Positions 16,991-25,444 of a stretch of DNA of 64,000 nt are shown here, in pieces (within the stretch, counting starts at the first letter, position 1; every line of letters begins with the position of its first letter). The position numbers and the translations under genes are program-made. The notes under the pieces were generated by a model. The model was not told the DNA's origin and searched no databases. It was given only the letters and a program-made list of their open reading frames with translations. The stretch comes from Tepidamorphus sp. (lineage in GTDB: Bacteria > Pseudomonadota > Alphaproteobacteria > Rhizobiales > Tepidamorphaceae): the NCBI GenBank assembly GCA_028280885.1, contig JANQKY010000043.1, forward strand, positions 1-64,000, read 5' to 3'.

Positions 16991-18145
16991 CTATTTATAG
17001 ATTGCGCCTGCCACCGTAAACCTGTCGTCCCAGGCGCCGAAGAAGCCACCGCTCTCTCTTCCCACGATCGTCGATCGGCCCGAAGCGGGGAATCTGCTGT
17101 TCAGCACAAACGGATCTTGCCTGGGGCTGCCATAGCGATTGTATACTGCGACGTAGTTATAGTTGGCGAAAAGAACGACGCTCAGATAGGAAATCACGAA
17201 TTTATCCCGATTGAGGCGTGCGACAACGGGATAAACGCTTTGATTGTACACATTCTCGATAAGAACTTCGTTTTTAAACTTCTTGCCGTGCTTGTTGAAA
17301 ATATATCCCTTGATGTCGTTGGAGAATACCGCGCCGCCATCCTCGTACCAGACGACCACCGAAGACCCGTTGCCCAGCGGAGCCGCCGACAATTCGCCAG
17401 GACCGGTGCGCTCGGTAACGTTCTTGCGAACCGTGAACGGTTTGTTGTGCTTGGACCCGTTTCTATTAATGAACTGGCCAAAAATAGTCCTCTTTCGCCT
17501 ATCGAAGACATAAAAGACCAGCCTGCCGTTCGACAGCTTGGTAGCTGTGTGCCATACGCCCCGCTTGGTGACCTGGAACGCCTTGCCGATCGGCTTGCCG
17601 GATTTCCTGAACTTGCGCGCATAAAGCGTTCCGTGCGGCCCGCCCTTGCCGCCCCATGACACGAGGAAATGGTTCCTGCCGAGCGGGACGATGGTGTGGC
17701 TTCTCTCAAAGTTCCGGCTCTCGGGTATCTTGGCAAGCTGGAACTTGCTCAGCCGCTTGCCGCGTTTGTCGAACACCCGGCCCAGCAGCCGATTGCCATC
17801 CCACCAGGTGACGACGAAATCATGGTTGCCCACCGCAGCAACCCGATGCTGTTCAAAGCCGGCGCCTTTCGCCTTGAAGACGGCAAACTCCTTGCCGGCC
17901 TTGTCGCCGTTGCGAAACAAGCGCCGGGCATAGAGCCCGCTGACTCTCTCCGAATCGCCAAAGGATTGCCAAACGACCATATAATCGCCGGTAGGGAATT
18001 CCACGGCGACCGGAAGTTTGTTGTCTCCTCCCGTCGGCTCATTGATCCGAAAGTCCGGACGGACGGAATCGGCCAGCGCGGGTCCGACGCCCAAACAGGA
18101 TACGGTCATGACAACGGCAGCCGCCGCAACAAGCCTGGAAATCAT
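16991..18145 (-). CDS. Secreted beta-propeller-like repeat protein, unknown function
   Basis: 384 residues from ATG 18145, which has GGGGGACC upstream; an earlier in-frame start would spoil the signal peptide. Residues 1-26 form a clear signal peptide ending ALA. The rest is built of about seven units of 45-55 residues with the pattern D/H-F-V-V-x-W, then G-x-x-x-A/G-R-x-F-x-x-G-x, then a hydrophobic F-x-V turn, which suggests a beta-propeller. It has few cysteines and many Lys/Arg. The gene is less GC-rich than its neighbours and splits the conserved fabI and xseB neighbourhoods, so it may be an acquired insertion. No enzymatic motif was seen. Confidence 0.65.
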   Translation of the reverse strand: MISRLVAAAAVVMTVSCLGVGPALADSVRPDFRINEPTGGDNKLPVAVEFPTGDYMVVWQSFGDSERVSGLYARRLFRNGDKAGKEFAVFKAKGAGFEQHRVAAVGNHDFVVTWWDGNRLLGRVFDKRGKRLSKFQLAKIPESRNFERSHTIVPLGRNHFLVSWGGKGGPHGTLYARKFRKSGKPIGKAFQVTKRGVWHTATKLSNGRLVFYVFDRRKRTIFGQFINRNGSKHNKPFTVRKNVTERTGPGELSAAPLGNGSSVVVWYEDGGAVFSNDIKGYIFNKHGKKFKNEVLIENVYNQSVYPVVARLNRDKFVISYLSVVLFANYNYVAVYNRYGSPRQDPFVLNSRFPASGRSTIVGRESGGFFGAWDDRFTVAGAIYK

Positions 18146-18396
18146 CGTGGTCCCCCAACCGTGAAACGATGTCGCAATCGTGTACTGGCTCACGGTAGTT
18201 GCGATTTACGGAAGATACAACGACTTTGCTCTTGGGCATCCAGCCATCGCTACCGACGATGTCTCGAAGGATCGCCATATTCCTCTACGGCAGGGCACCG
18301 CTGCCATTATCCGGAACTCCGGAGGCCGGGAGGATGCGGCACACGCTTCCCTTTGGCGCGGTCCGGACCGACAGGCTTCAATGTCAGGCTTTACGC

Positions 18397-18678
18397 TCAG
18401 GCCCCGTCGAGCGGCTCCGTGCCGCCGGCGCCGCCGGTCTTGTCGACGATGATCTTCTCGACCTTGGCCTCGGCCGATTTTAAGAGGCTCTCGCAATGCT
18501 GCCTGAGCGCGTCGCCGCGCGTGTACATCTCGATCGACTTCTCCAGCGGCACGTTGCCGTCCTCGAGCTGGCGGACGATCGTTTCGAGCTTGTCGAGCGC
18601 GTCCTCGAAGGACAGCTCGGCCAGATCCGGGCCGGCGCTGTCGGGCGTCCCGCCATCAGGGGCATTCGCTTGCGTCAT
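18397..18678 (-). CDS. xseB: Exodeoxyribonuclease VII small subunit
   Basis: 93 residues. The conserved core [20 protein letters not shown], then [12 protein letters not shown], identifies XseB, which multimerises on XseA to degrade single-stranded DNA. AGAGGGA precedes the start. It is 26 bases downstream of the deacetylase-family gene, and both are probably cotranscribed. xseA is not in the window. Confidence 0.92.
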   Translation of the reverse strand: MTQANAPDGGTPDSAGPDLAELSFEDALDKLETIVRQLEDGNVPLEKSIEMYTRGDALRQHCESLLKSAEAKVEKIIVDKTGGAGGTEPLDGA

Positions 18679-18704
18679 CTATCCCTCTTCCCTCTCAATG
18701 CCCC

Positions 18705-19631
18705 TCACGCCATCATCAGCGCCCGCACATGGGCGGCCGCCGACAGGGCGAGCCCCTGCAGATCGTAGCCACCTTCCAGAAGCGAGACGACCCTGCCGCC
18801 GCATCCGGCATCGGCAACGTCCATCAATCGCTTGGTGACCCAGGCGAAATCCCGCTCGACCAGGTTGATATTGGCAAGCGGATCGCGTGTATGCGCATCG
18901 AATCCGGCCGAAATGATGACGAGATCGGGCGCGAACCGCTCCAGTTCGGGCAGGATCGCGACGTCGAAGGCCTCGCGGAACTCGTCGCCGCCGGCACCGG
19001 GGGCAAGCGGCGCGTTGACGATATTGCCGACACCGGTCTCCGATGCCGCCCCGGTGCCGGGAAACAGCGGCATCTGGTGGGTCGAGGCATAGAACAGGCT
19101 CTTGTCGTCCCAGAAGATGTCCTGGGTGCCGTTGCCGTGATGGACGTCGAAATCGACGACGGCGACCCGCTCCAGCCCGTGCTTCTCCTGGGCGTGGCGG
19201 GCGGCGATCGCGGCCGAGCCGAACAGGCAGAAGCCCATCGCCTTGTCCTTCTCGGCGTGGTGGCCGGGCGGGCGGACGCCGCAGAAGGCGTTCTTGACCC
19301 TGCCCTCGACCACCTCGTCGACGGCAAGGGTGGCGGCGCCGACGGCACGCAGCGCGGCGGTGAGCGAGCCCGGCGACATCGCGGTGTCCGCGTCGAGCGC
19401 CACCGTGCCCTCGCTGGGGGCTGCCGCCGCGATCGCCTCGACATAGGCTGTCGGATGGGCGAGGGCTGCCTGCTCGAGCGTTCCCAGCGGGGCCTGCTCG
19501 CGGATCAGCGGCTGGAAGATCTCGTCCTCCAGCACCCGGTCGACGGCGCGCAGCCGGTCCGGCCGTTCGGGATGGCCGAAGCCGTTGTCGTGGTTCAGGC
19601 AATCGGGATGGGAGAGATAGAGCGTCGACAC
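18705..19631 (-). CDS. Histone deacetylase-family protein
   Basis: 308 residues, full-length arginase/deacetylase fold. Metal and catalytic signatures are intact: P-P-G-H-H-A-E (the His-His pair), D-F-D-V-H-H-G-N-G-T-Q, and the later S-A-G-F-D-A-H. In bacteria such proteins act on small acetylated amines, polyamines or lysines; the substrate here is unknown. It is upstream of xseB, a pairing common in Hyphomicrobiales. Confidence 0.9.
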   Translation of the reverse strand: MSTLYLSHPDCLNHDNGFGHPERPDRLRAVDRVLEDEIFQPLIREQAPLGTLEQAALAHPTAYVEAIAAAAPSEGTVALDADTAMSPGSLTAALRAVGAATLAVDEVVEGRVKNAFCGVRPPGHHAEKDKAMGFCLFGSAAIAARHAQEKHGLERVAVVDFDVHHGNGTQDIFWDDKSLFYASTHQMPLFPGTGAASETGVGNIVNAPLAPGAGGDEFREAFDVAILPELERFAPDLVIISAGFDAHTRDPLANINLVERDFAWVTKRLMDVADAGCGGRVVSLLEGGYDLQGLALSAAAHVRALMMA

Positions 19632-19723
19632 GGAATCGCTTTCCGAAGCGTTAGGGGCTTCTCCTTATGCAGAAGAAGCGGCGCGGTGAAAAGGCCGGGC
19701 CCTCAGACCCTAAGATCAAACAC

Positions 19724-20587
19724 CTAACCAACCCTTTTCAGGCTGACCGGCGGCGCGCTGTCATCCGGCACGAAGAAATCCATCTGCAGATCGACACTCG
19801 GATCGACCCGATACTTGTCGAAATCGCGCTCGCCCGCCTCCCACAGCGTCGTGTCGTCGATGCAGAAGCGGCCGGTGAACTCCGCCGACGGCTTGGTCAG
19901 GATGACATGGGCCGCATCGCCGAGAATGCCGGGGGTACGGCTTGCCTGTATCAGGGCATCGCCGCCGAGCAGGTTCTGAACCGCTGCGGTGGCGATCGTC
20001 GTGCGCGGCCACAGGGCGTTGACGGCAATCTTTTTCGACCTCAGTTCGCCGGCAAGCCCCAGCACCACCATGCTCATGCCGAATTTCGCCATCGAATAGG
20101 CGGTGTGCGGCGCGAACCACTTGGTCTGCATGTCGAGCGGCGGCGACAGCATCAAGATGTGCGGATTGTCGGCCTTGGCCAGGTGCGGCACGCAGTATTT
20201 CGACACCAGGAAGGTGCCGCGCGCGTTGATCTGGTGCATCAGGTCGAAGCGCTTCATCTCGGTCTGCTCTATGCCGGTCAGCGAGATGGCGCTGGCATTG
20301 TTGACGCAGACATCGATGCCGCCGAACGTTTCCACGGCCTTGCCGACCGCGTCGCGGACCTGGTCCTCGTGGCGGATGTCGCAGACGAGCGGCAGCGCCT
20401 TGCCGCCGGCGGCCTCGATCTCGGCTGCGGCGGTGTGGATCGTGCCGGGCAGTTTGGGATGCGGCTCGGCGGTCTTGGCGGCGATCGCGACATTGGCGCC
20501 GTCGCGGGCCGCCCGAAGCGCGATCGCCAGGCCGATGCCGCGGCTTGCGCCGGTGATGAACAGTGTCTTTCCCTCAAGCGTCGCCAT
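19724..20587 (-). CDS. Short-chain dehydrogenase/reductase, HSDL2-like
   Basis: 287 residues. It carries T-G-A-S-R-G-I-G for NAD(P) binding near the N-terminus, N-N-A-S-A at the end of strand four, and the catalytic Y-S-M-A-K. The spacing and the long D-x-x-x-P-H-P-K-L-P-G-T-I-H insertion after the third strand match the hydroxysteroid-dehydrogenase-like 2 subgroup, some of which are linked to lipid metabolism. The substrate is unknown. It is followed by the deacetylase-family gene in the same direction. Confidence 0.87.
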   Translation of the reverse strand: MATLEGKTLFITGASRGIGLAIALRAARDGANVAIAAKTAEPHPKLPGTIHTAAAEIEAAGGKALPLVCDIRHEDQVRDAVGKAVETFGGIDVCVNNASAISLTGIEQTEMKRFDLMHQINARGTFLVSKYCVPHLAKADNPHILMLSPPLDMQTKWFAPHTAYSMAKFGMSMVVLGLAGELRSKKIAVNALWPRTTIATAAVQNLLGGDALIQASRTPGILGDAAHVILTKPSAEFTGRFCIDDTTLWEAGERDFDKYRVDPSVDLQMDFFVPDDSAPPVSLKRVG

Positions 20588-20628
20588 CGCGGCTTTCCTC
20601 CCTGCGCCGGTGTCCGCCTGACACGCCT

Positions 20629-21036
20629 CTAGGCGCGTCCGGATCCTGCCGCATTACGTGGCAAATCATCGCCCAGATGCAACCAGGCCAATCGCTCGGC
20701 GTGGTGGACGTGATAGGTCGGCTGGCAGATCGCGGGGTCGTCGAGGCTTGCCTGATAGAAGTGGATCTCGCCGGCGAACCTGTCGGAGGCAAACGCCATC
20801 GGCGAGCCGCAGGCGCCGCAGAAATAGCGGCGCACGCCCGGCGAGGACCGAAACACCGCCGGCGCTTCGCCGGTCCAGGCCCAGTTGCCGTCGTCGACAC
20901 CGAAAAACACGGTCACCGGGGCCGAACAGCCGCGCCGGCAGCTCTCGCAATGGCAGTAGCAGCACCAGGTCGGATCGCCGGTGAAGGCATAGGTGACCGC
21001 CCCGCACAGGCAGCGTCCGGTGTGGCGTTCGCTCAT
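20629..21036 (-). CDS. GFA-domain zinc protein
   Basis: 135 residues. Zinc-binding cysteines are arranged as in the GFA family: C-L-C-G-A-V near the N-terminus, C-Y-C-H-C-E-S-C, and C-G-A-C-G-S-P. The family is named for glutathione-dependent formaldehyde-activating enzyme, but most members have no proven reaction. AGGAGA lies before the ATG. A stand-alone small gene 41 bases upstream of the SDR gene. Confidence 0.88.
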   Translation of the reverse strand: MSERHTGRCLCGAVTYAFTGDPTWCCYCHCESCRRGCSAPVTVFFGVDDGNWAWTGEAPAVFRSSPGVRRYFCGACGSPMAFASDRFAGEIHFYQASLDDPAICQPTYHVHHAERLAWLHLGDDLPRNAAGSGRA

Positions 21037-21097
21037 GGCGTTGATCTCCTGTTTGTCAGATCGCTAGCCCGCCGGCCGGGACCGATACGACACGCCA

Positions 21098-21152
21098 GGG
21101 CTCCCCGATCCGGATAATCGCTGACGCGATTTCCGGGATGACGCGGGAGAGG
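21098..21152. repeat. Intergenic repeat family B, copy 1 (half element)
   Basis: A GGCTCCCCGATC start, an inner hairpin around GCTGACGC, and a CCGGGATGACG end. It aligns over its whole length with 49515-49570, where two inverted copies form one long hairpin. Here only one half is present. Confidence 0.65.
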
Positions 21153-21180
21153 CCCGTATTCCGCTGCCGCACATTCCGAT

Positions 21181-21340
21181 GTCATTGCCGGGCTTGTCCC
21201 GGCAATCCATGAACACAGTCGCTAGCCACCATTTTGACGGCGGTGTTCATGGATGCCCGGAACAAGTCCGGGCATGACAGCCGACTGGGTGGCCAAGCCG
21301 AAACCAAAAGCCCCGTTCCCGCTAAACCGGACAGGAGTGG
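21181..21340. repeat. Intergenic repeat family A, copy 1
   Basis: Two 36-base arms (21181-21216 and 21244-21279) form a long imperfect hairpin built around T-TGTCCCGG / CCGGAACAAG. A tail of about 60 bases (21280-21340, starting near GGGTGGCCA) follows. The first arm is identical over 36 bases to 36980-37015, and the tail also matches there. Confidence 0.75.
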
Positions 21341-21466
21341 AACACGTCCGGGAACGACACCCAGAGGTCCCGGCGCAGGCCTTGGCAACCCTCCAAGCAG
21401 CGGCTCATCGATACCGATCGTTGTTCGAACACGACCGCATTCGGCACCCTTCCCCAAACAAACCCG

Positions 21467-23239
21467 CTACGACGCCAGCGCCGCATCCGTATCGAGCACG
21501 GATTCGGCGCCCTCCATGACGATCTCCGCAAGCCCGTGCGCCTGCGGGCAGATGTTCTCGGCAAAGAACCGGGCCGTCGCGACATGGCCTGCCGCGTGAC
21601 CGTTGCCGGCACCCGACAACGCCCCCTTGGCAAGCGCGGCGCCGCCACCGGCGATGCCGAACAGATGCAGGTAGGGCGTCGCGCCGGCGAGCGCCCGTTC
21701 GGGCCTGGTCTTCAGGGCCGACAGGATCCACGCCGTCGCCCGCTCAAGCGAATCGAGCGCCTCCGTCAGGCGGTCGCCCATCCGGCCGAAACCGGGCTGG
21801 TTCGTTGCCGACACCTTCCTTGCGATCTCGCGCAGCTCGGCCAGATAGGCTTCGACGCCCCTGCCGCCGTCGATCGGCAATTTGCGGGTGACGAGGTCGA
21901 TCGCCTGGATGCCGTTCGTTCCCTCGTAGATCGGGGCGATGCGCGCATCGCGCAGATGCTGGGCGGCGCCGGTCTCCTCGACATAGCCCATGCCGCCATG
22001 CACCTGCACCCCGATCGAGGCGACCTCGAAACCGATATCGGTCGAAAAGGCCTTGGCGACCGGCGTCAGGAGGTCGGCGCGCTCGCGCGCCCACTGGCGA
22101 TCGGCGTCGTCGGTTGCCAGATGGGCCAGATCGATGGCATGCGCGGTCTGATAGCAAATCGCCCTTGCCGCCCGGGTCAGCGATTTCATGGTCATCAGCT
22201 TGCGCTTGATGTTGGGGTGCGTGGCGATCGTCACGGCCTCGCTCGCATCCATTCCGCGCACCCGCCCCTGTTTGCGCTCGCGGGCATAGGCAAGCGCCTG
22301 CTGATAGGCGCGCTCGGCGATCGCCACGCCCTGGATGCCGACCGCCAGCCGGGCGTTGTTCATCATCGTGAACATGCAGTTGAGCCCGCGATTTTCCTCG
22401 CCCACCAGCCAGCCGATCGCGCCTTCGCCCGCGCCGAAGGTCATCACGCAGGTCGGGCTTGCGTGAATGCCGAGCTTGTGTTCGACGCCGGTGCAGAAGA
22501 CATCGTTTCGCGCGCCCAGCGATCCGTCTTCGTTGACCAGGAATTTCGGCACGAGAAACAACGATATGCCGCGCGTGCCCGGCGGCGCGACGGGCAGGCG
22601 GGCAAGCACCAGATGGACGATGTTGTCGGTCAGGTCGTGCTCGCCATAGGTGATGAAGATCTTCGTGCCGCGGATCAGATAGGTGCCGTCGCCGCGCGGC
22701 TCGGCCTTCGAGCGCAAGAGGGCCAGATCGGAACCCGCCTGCGGCTCGGTCAGGTTCATGGTGCCCATCCATTCGCCCGAGACGAGCTTGGCCAGATAGG
22801 TTTCCTTCAGATCCTCGCTGGCATGGGCAAGAAGCGCCTCGATCGCGCCGAAGGTCAGGGTCGGGCCGATGCCGTAGGCCATCGAGCCGGAATTCCACAT
22901 CTCCTGGGTGGCGATCGACAGCATGGTCGGCAGCGCCTGGCCGCCATAGGCCTCCGGCCCGGTCAGGCTCGCCCAGCCGCCCTCGATCCACTTGGCATAG
23001 GCTTCCTTCCAGCCCGGCGGCATCGTCACCTTGCCGTCGGCGAGCGGTGTGCCGGCCCGGTCGCCCGGCGCGTTCAGCGGCGCGATTTCCTCCGACGCGA
23101 AGCGGCCGGCCTCCTCCAGAATGGCCTCGACCAGATCGTCGCTCAGGTCGCCGAAGGTGCCGCGACCAAGCTCCCGGTCGAGCCCGGCGATCGCGCGCAA
23201 CGTATAGGAAATGTCCGAAACCGGGGCCTGATAGGTCAC
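21467..23239 (-). CDS. Acyl-CoA dehydrogenase with C-terminal extension
   Basis: 590 residues from a GTG at 23239, which has GGGAGGA four bases upstream; a longer in-frame extension exists but runs antisense through the next gene and was dropped. The order is an N-terminal acyl-CoA dehydrogenase domain, the middle beta domain (M-N-L-T-E-P-Q-A-G-S-D), the C-terminal helical domain with Y-E-G-T-N-G-I-Q-A supplying the catalytic Glu region, and an extra C-terminal domain. This larger type, near 590-600 residues, oxidises the alpha-beta bond of acyl-CoAs, passing electrons to ETF; an ETF-ubiquinone oxidoreductase is encoded at 60858-62534. Chain-length preference is unknown. Confidence 0.9.
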   Translation of the reverse strand: MTYQAPVSDISYTLRAIAGLDRELGRGTFGDLSDDLVEAILEEAGRFASEEIAPLNAPGDRAGTPLADGKVTMPPGWKEAYAKWIEGGWASLTGPEAYGGQALPTMLSIATQEMWNSGSMAYGIGPTLTFGAIEALLAHASEDLKETYLAKLVSGEWMGTMNLTEPQAGSDLALLRSKAEPRGDGTYLIRGTKIFITYGEHDLTDNIVHLVLARLPVAPPGTRGISLFLVPKFLVNEDGSLGARNDVFCTGVEHKLGIHASPTCVMTFGAGEGAIGWLVGEENRGLNCMFTMMNNARLAVGIQGVAIAERAYQQALAYARERKQGRVRGMDASEAVTIATHPNIKRKLMTMKSLTRAARAICYQTAHAIDLAHLATDDADRQWARERADLLTPVAKAFSTDIGFEVASIGVQVHGGMGYVEETGAAQHLRDARIAPIYEGTNGIQAIDLVTRKLPIDGGRGVEAYLAELREIARKVSATNQPGFGRMGDRLTEALDSLERATAWILSALKTRPERALAGATPYLHLFGIAGGGAALAKGALSGAGNGHAAGHVATARFFAENICPQAHGLAEIVMEGAESVLDTDAALAS

Positions 23240-23362
23240 GTCTTCCTCCCTTGAACGGTCCTGCCGCCTCAAAATCAGGCCTTGACTCGCTGCGCGCGGC
23301 CCGGCCTGTTGCCGTCGGCTTGGCACTTTAGGCCGCGTTCCACTTGCGTCAATGGCGAGAGA

Positions 23363-24361
23363 ATGACCCCCTGGCCCGTTCCCGATGAAAAGGCAGCCCG
23401 CGATGCCGGCATCGCGAAGGCTGTCGCGCATCTGGCCACCGGCCGGCTCGTCGTCATTCCGACCGAGACGGTCTACGGGCTGGCGGCCGACGCAACGCAC
23501 GGCACGGCGGTTGCCGGGATCTACCAGGCCAAGGGGCGGCCGGCCTTCAATCCGCTGATCTCGCATGTCGCAAGCCTGGAGATGGCGCAACGTCAGGGGC
23601 TGTTCAACACCGATGCCGAACGGCTCGCGCGCGCGTTCTGGCCGGGGCCGCTGACGCTGGTGCTGCCGAAGGCGCACACCGCAACCGTCGCCGATCTGAC
23701 GACCGCAGGGCTCGATACGGTGGCGCTGCGGTTTCCGGACAGCGCGATCACCTGCGCGATCATCGCACAATTCGGCCGGCCGATCGCGGCGCCAAGCGCC
23801 AATCGCTCGGGCCGGATCAGCCCGACCACCGCCGAGGCCGCCGCCACCGAACTCGGCGACCGGGTCGCGATGATCGTCGATGGCGGACCGTGCCGGGTCG
23901 GCCTGGAATCGACCATCGTCGCCTGCACGGGCGAGACGCCGGTGCTGCTGCGGCCCGGCGGGGTTTCGCGCGAGGCGATCGAGGCGCTGCTTGGCCGACC
24001 GCTTGTCCGTGTCGGCCAAGACGTGGGGGGCAATGAGACAGGCAAGCCGGTGGCGCCCGGCATGCTCGCCTCGCATTATGCGCCGGATGCAGCCGTCCGC
24101 CTGAACGTGACGGACATCCGGGACGGCGAGGCGCTGCTCGCCTTCGGGCCGGACCTGCCGGCGGGCGCCGATGGCGCCGTCGCGACGCGCAACCTGTCGC
24201 CGGATGGCGACCTGGTCGAGGCGGCGGCGAACCTGTTCTCATTCCTGCGCGCACTCGATACGGCCGACTGCACGACGATCGCGGTCGCACCCATCCCGCA
24301 TTCAGGCCTCGGCGAGGCGATCAACGACCGGCTGGCGCGGGCGGCGGCGGCGCGCGGCTGA
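23363..24361 (+). CDS. tsaC: L-threonylcarbamoyladenylate synthase (Sua5 type)
   Basis: 332 residues. It makes the threonylcarbamoyl-AMP used for the universal t6A37 modification of tRNA. The YrdC domain (about 10-200) shows T-E-T-V-Y-G-L-A, K-G-R-P-x-F-N-P-L and S-A-N-R-S-G. The extra C-terminal domain of about 110 residues after P-G-M-x-x-S-H-Y-A-P is what separates Sua5 from the shorter TsaC. The ATG at 23363 was chosen because earlier in-frame codons overlap the divergent promoter region. Divergent from the acyl-CoA dehydrogenase, convergent with the MerR gene. Confidence 0.93.
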   Translation: MTPWPVPDEKAARDAGIAKAVAHLATGRLVVIPTETVYGLAADATHGTAVAGIYQAKGRPAFNPLISHVASLEMAQRQGLFNTDAERLARAFWPGPLTLVLPKAHTATVADLTTAGLDTVALRFPDSAITCAIIAQFGRPIAAPSANRSGRISPTTAEAAATELGDRVAMIVDGGPCRVGLESTIVACTGETPVLLRPGGVSREAIEALLGRPLVRVGQDVGGNETGKPVAPGMLASHYAPDAAVRLNVTDIRDGEALLAFGPDLPAGADGAVATRNLSPDGDLVEAAANLFSFLRALDTADCTTIAVAPIPHSGLGEAINDRLARAAAARG

Positions 24362-24380
24362 TCTGGTCGATCAGCAATAC

Positions 24381-25289
24381 TCAACTGGCAAAGCGGACGA
24401 CGACGCCGGCCGTGCGGGCGCGGACATCCGGCGTCGCGAGGCAGGAGGCGACCGCCTCGTAGCCGGGCGCATCGGGAACCGGCACGACATAGGCCGGCGG
24501 CGCGTGATTGGCCGGGCACAGGATGATCGCGTCTTCCGGCGTGGTCCGGGCGAGATTAAGGATCGCGCTCGACCGCGTCATCAGGAAGAGCGGGCGGGCG
24601 CCCGGCCCACGGTCGCGCAGACGGGTGATCAGCGCCTCCTGCGTCGCGCGGTCGAGGCCCTGCTCGACCATGTCGACGACGAGCGCGCCCTCTTGCCCGG
24701 CATCGATTTCAGCCATCAGGACCTCCAGCGGCCCGGTCGCGTCGCCCTCGAGGCGGTCAAGGCCTAGAAACCGCGCGCCCGGCAAGGTCTTGGCGAGCGT
24801 CCTGGCAAACCGCGTCTTGCCGCTGCCCAGCGGACCGGTGATGAAGGTGAGCGGCCGCCGGTCCTCGACCTCGAAAAGCTCGCCGTCCCACGGCCAGGGC
24901 AGGGTCAGTTGCACGCCCGGACGCGGCGCCGTACCGGCTGACCCGGCCTCTAACACCTCACTGCGCAATCGCTTCACGTCGCCAAGCGTCTTCGCCAGCC
25001 TGCCGATCCGTTCTTCAATATCCGTCTGCCGGGCGACAAGCGCCGATTGCAGCGCATCGGGCCCGGCGTCCAGCAGCGACGCGACCTCGGCAAGCGTGAA
25101 GCCCAGTCCGCGCAGGGCCTTGATTTCGGAAACACGGTCCATCTCCGCCGGGCCGTAGACGCGCCAGCCGGCCTGCGTGCGGACCGGCGCAATCAGCCCG
25201 CGCTGCTCGTAAAGGCGCAGCGCCTTTGTCGAAACCCCAAGTTTCACGGCAGCCTCGGAGGGGCTCAGGGCGGGTCGCTTGTCGGTCAT
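24381..25289 (-). CDS. MerR-family regulator fused to a P-loop NTPase domain
   Basis: 302 residues. Residues about 8-80 are a MerR winged helix (S-T-K-A-L-R-L-Y-E-Q-R-G-L-I, then L-G-F-T-L-A-E-V), and a coiled-coil dimerisation helix runs to about 115. In place of a ligand pocket there is a nucleotide-binding domain with Walker A G-P-L-G-S-G-K-T (152-159) and a Walker B-like A-L-V-V-D-M-V-E near 200. No ABC signature was found. The coupling of a MerR reader to an ATPase-like module is unusual in my knowledge; it may sense nucleotide state or a damage signal. The target is unknown. It is convergent with tsaC. Confidence 0.7.
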   Translation of the reverse strand: MTDKRPALSPSEAAVKLGVSTKALRLYEQRGLIAPVRTQAGWRVYGPAEMDRVSEIKALRGLGFTLAEVASLLDAGPDALQSALVARQTDIEERIGRLAKTLGDVKRLRSEVLEAGSAGTAPRPGVQLTLPWPWDGELFEVEDRRPLTFITGPLGSGKTRFARTLAKTLPGARFLGLDRLEGDATGPLEVLMAEIDAGQEGALVVDMVEQGLDRATQEALITRLRDRGPGARPLFLMTRSSAILNLARTTPEDAIILCPANHAPPAYVVPVPDAPGYEAVASCLATPDVRARTAGVVVRFAS

Positions 25290-25444
25290 GTCCGGGCCTT
25301 CCTTGCGAATCGAATTGCGACGTGCCGGATCGTTATCCGGGCAGACCCAGGGGCCGGGTCAAATGGAATGTCTTCCATAAGCCCGGAGACTGGACCTCGT
25401 CGCGACTTTGCCTATTCTTCGAAGCCCAACGCACGAACGGTTCC

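Larger units (their letters stand above)
21037..21466. other. Repeat-bearing intergenic region
   Basis: This 430-base gap between the GFA gene and the acyl-CoA dehydrogenase stop holds a copy of palindrome family B (21098-21152) and one of family A (21181-21340), listed separately. No coding region is supported. The remaining 120 bases to 21466 show nothing clear. Confidence 0.6.

Noticed and set aside
23240..24076. N-terminal extension of the acyl-CoA dehydrogenase frame to 869 codons
   Set aside because: The extension runs antisense through the t6A-synthase gene, has shadow composition, and the GTG at 23239 has a good ribosome site and correct family length.
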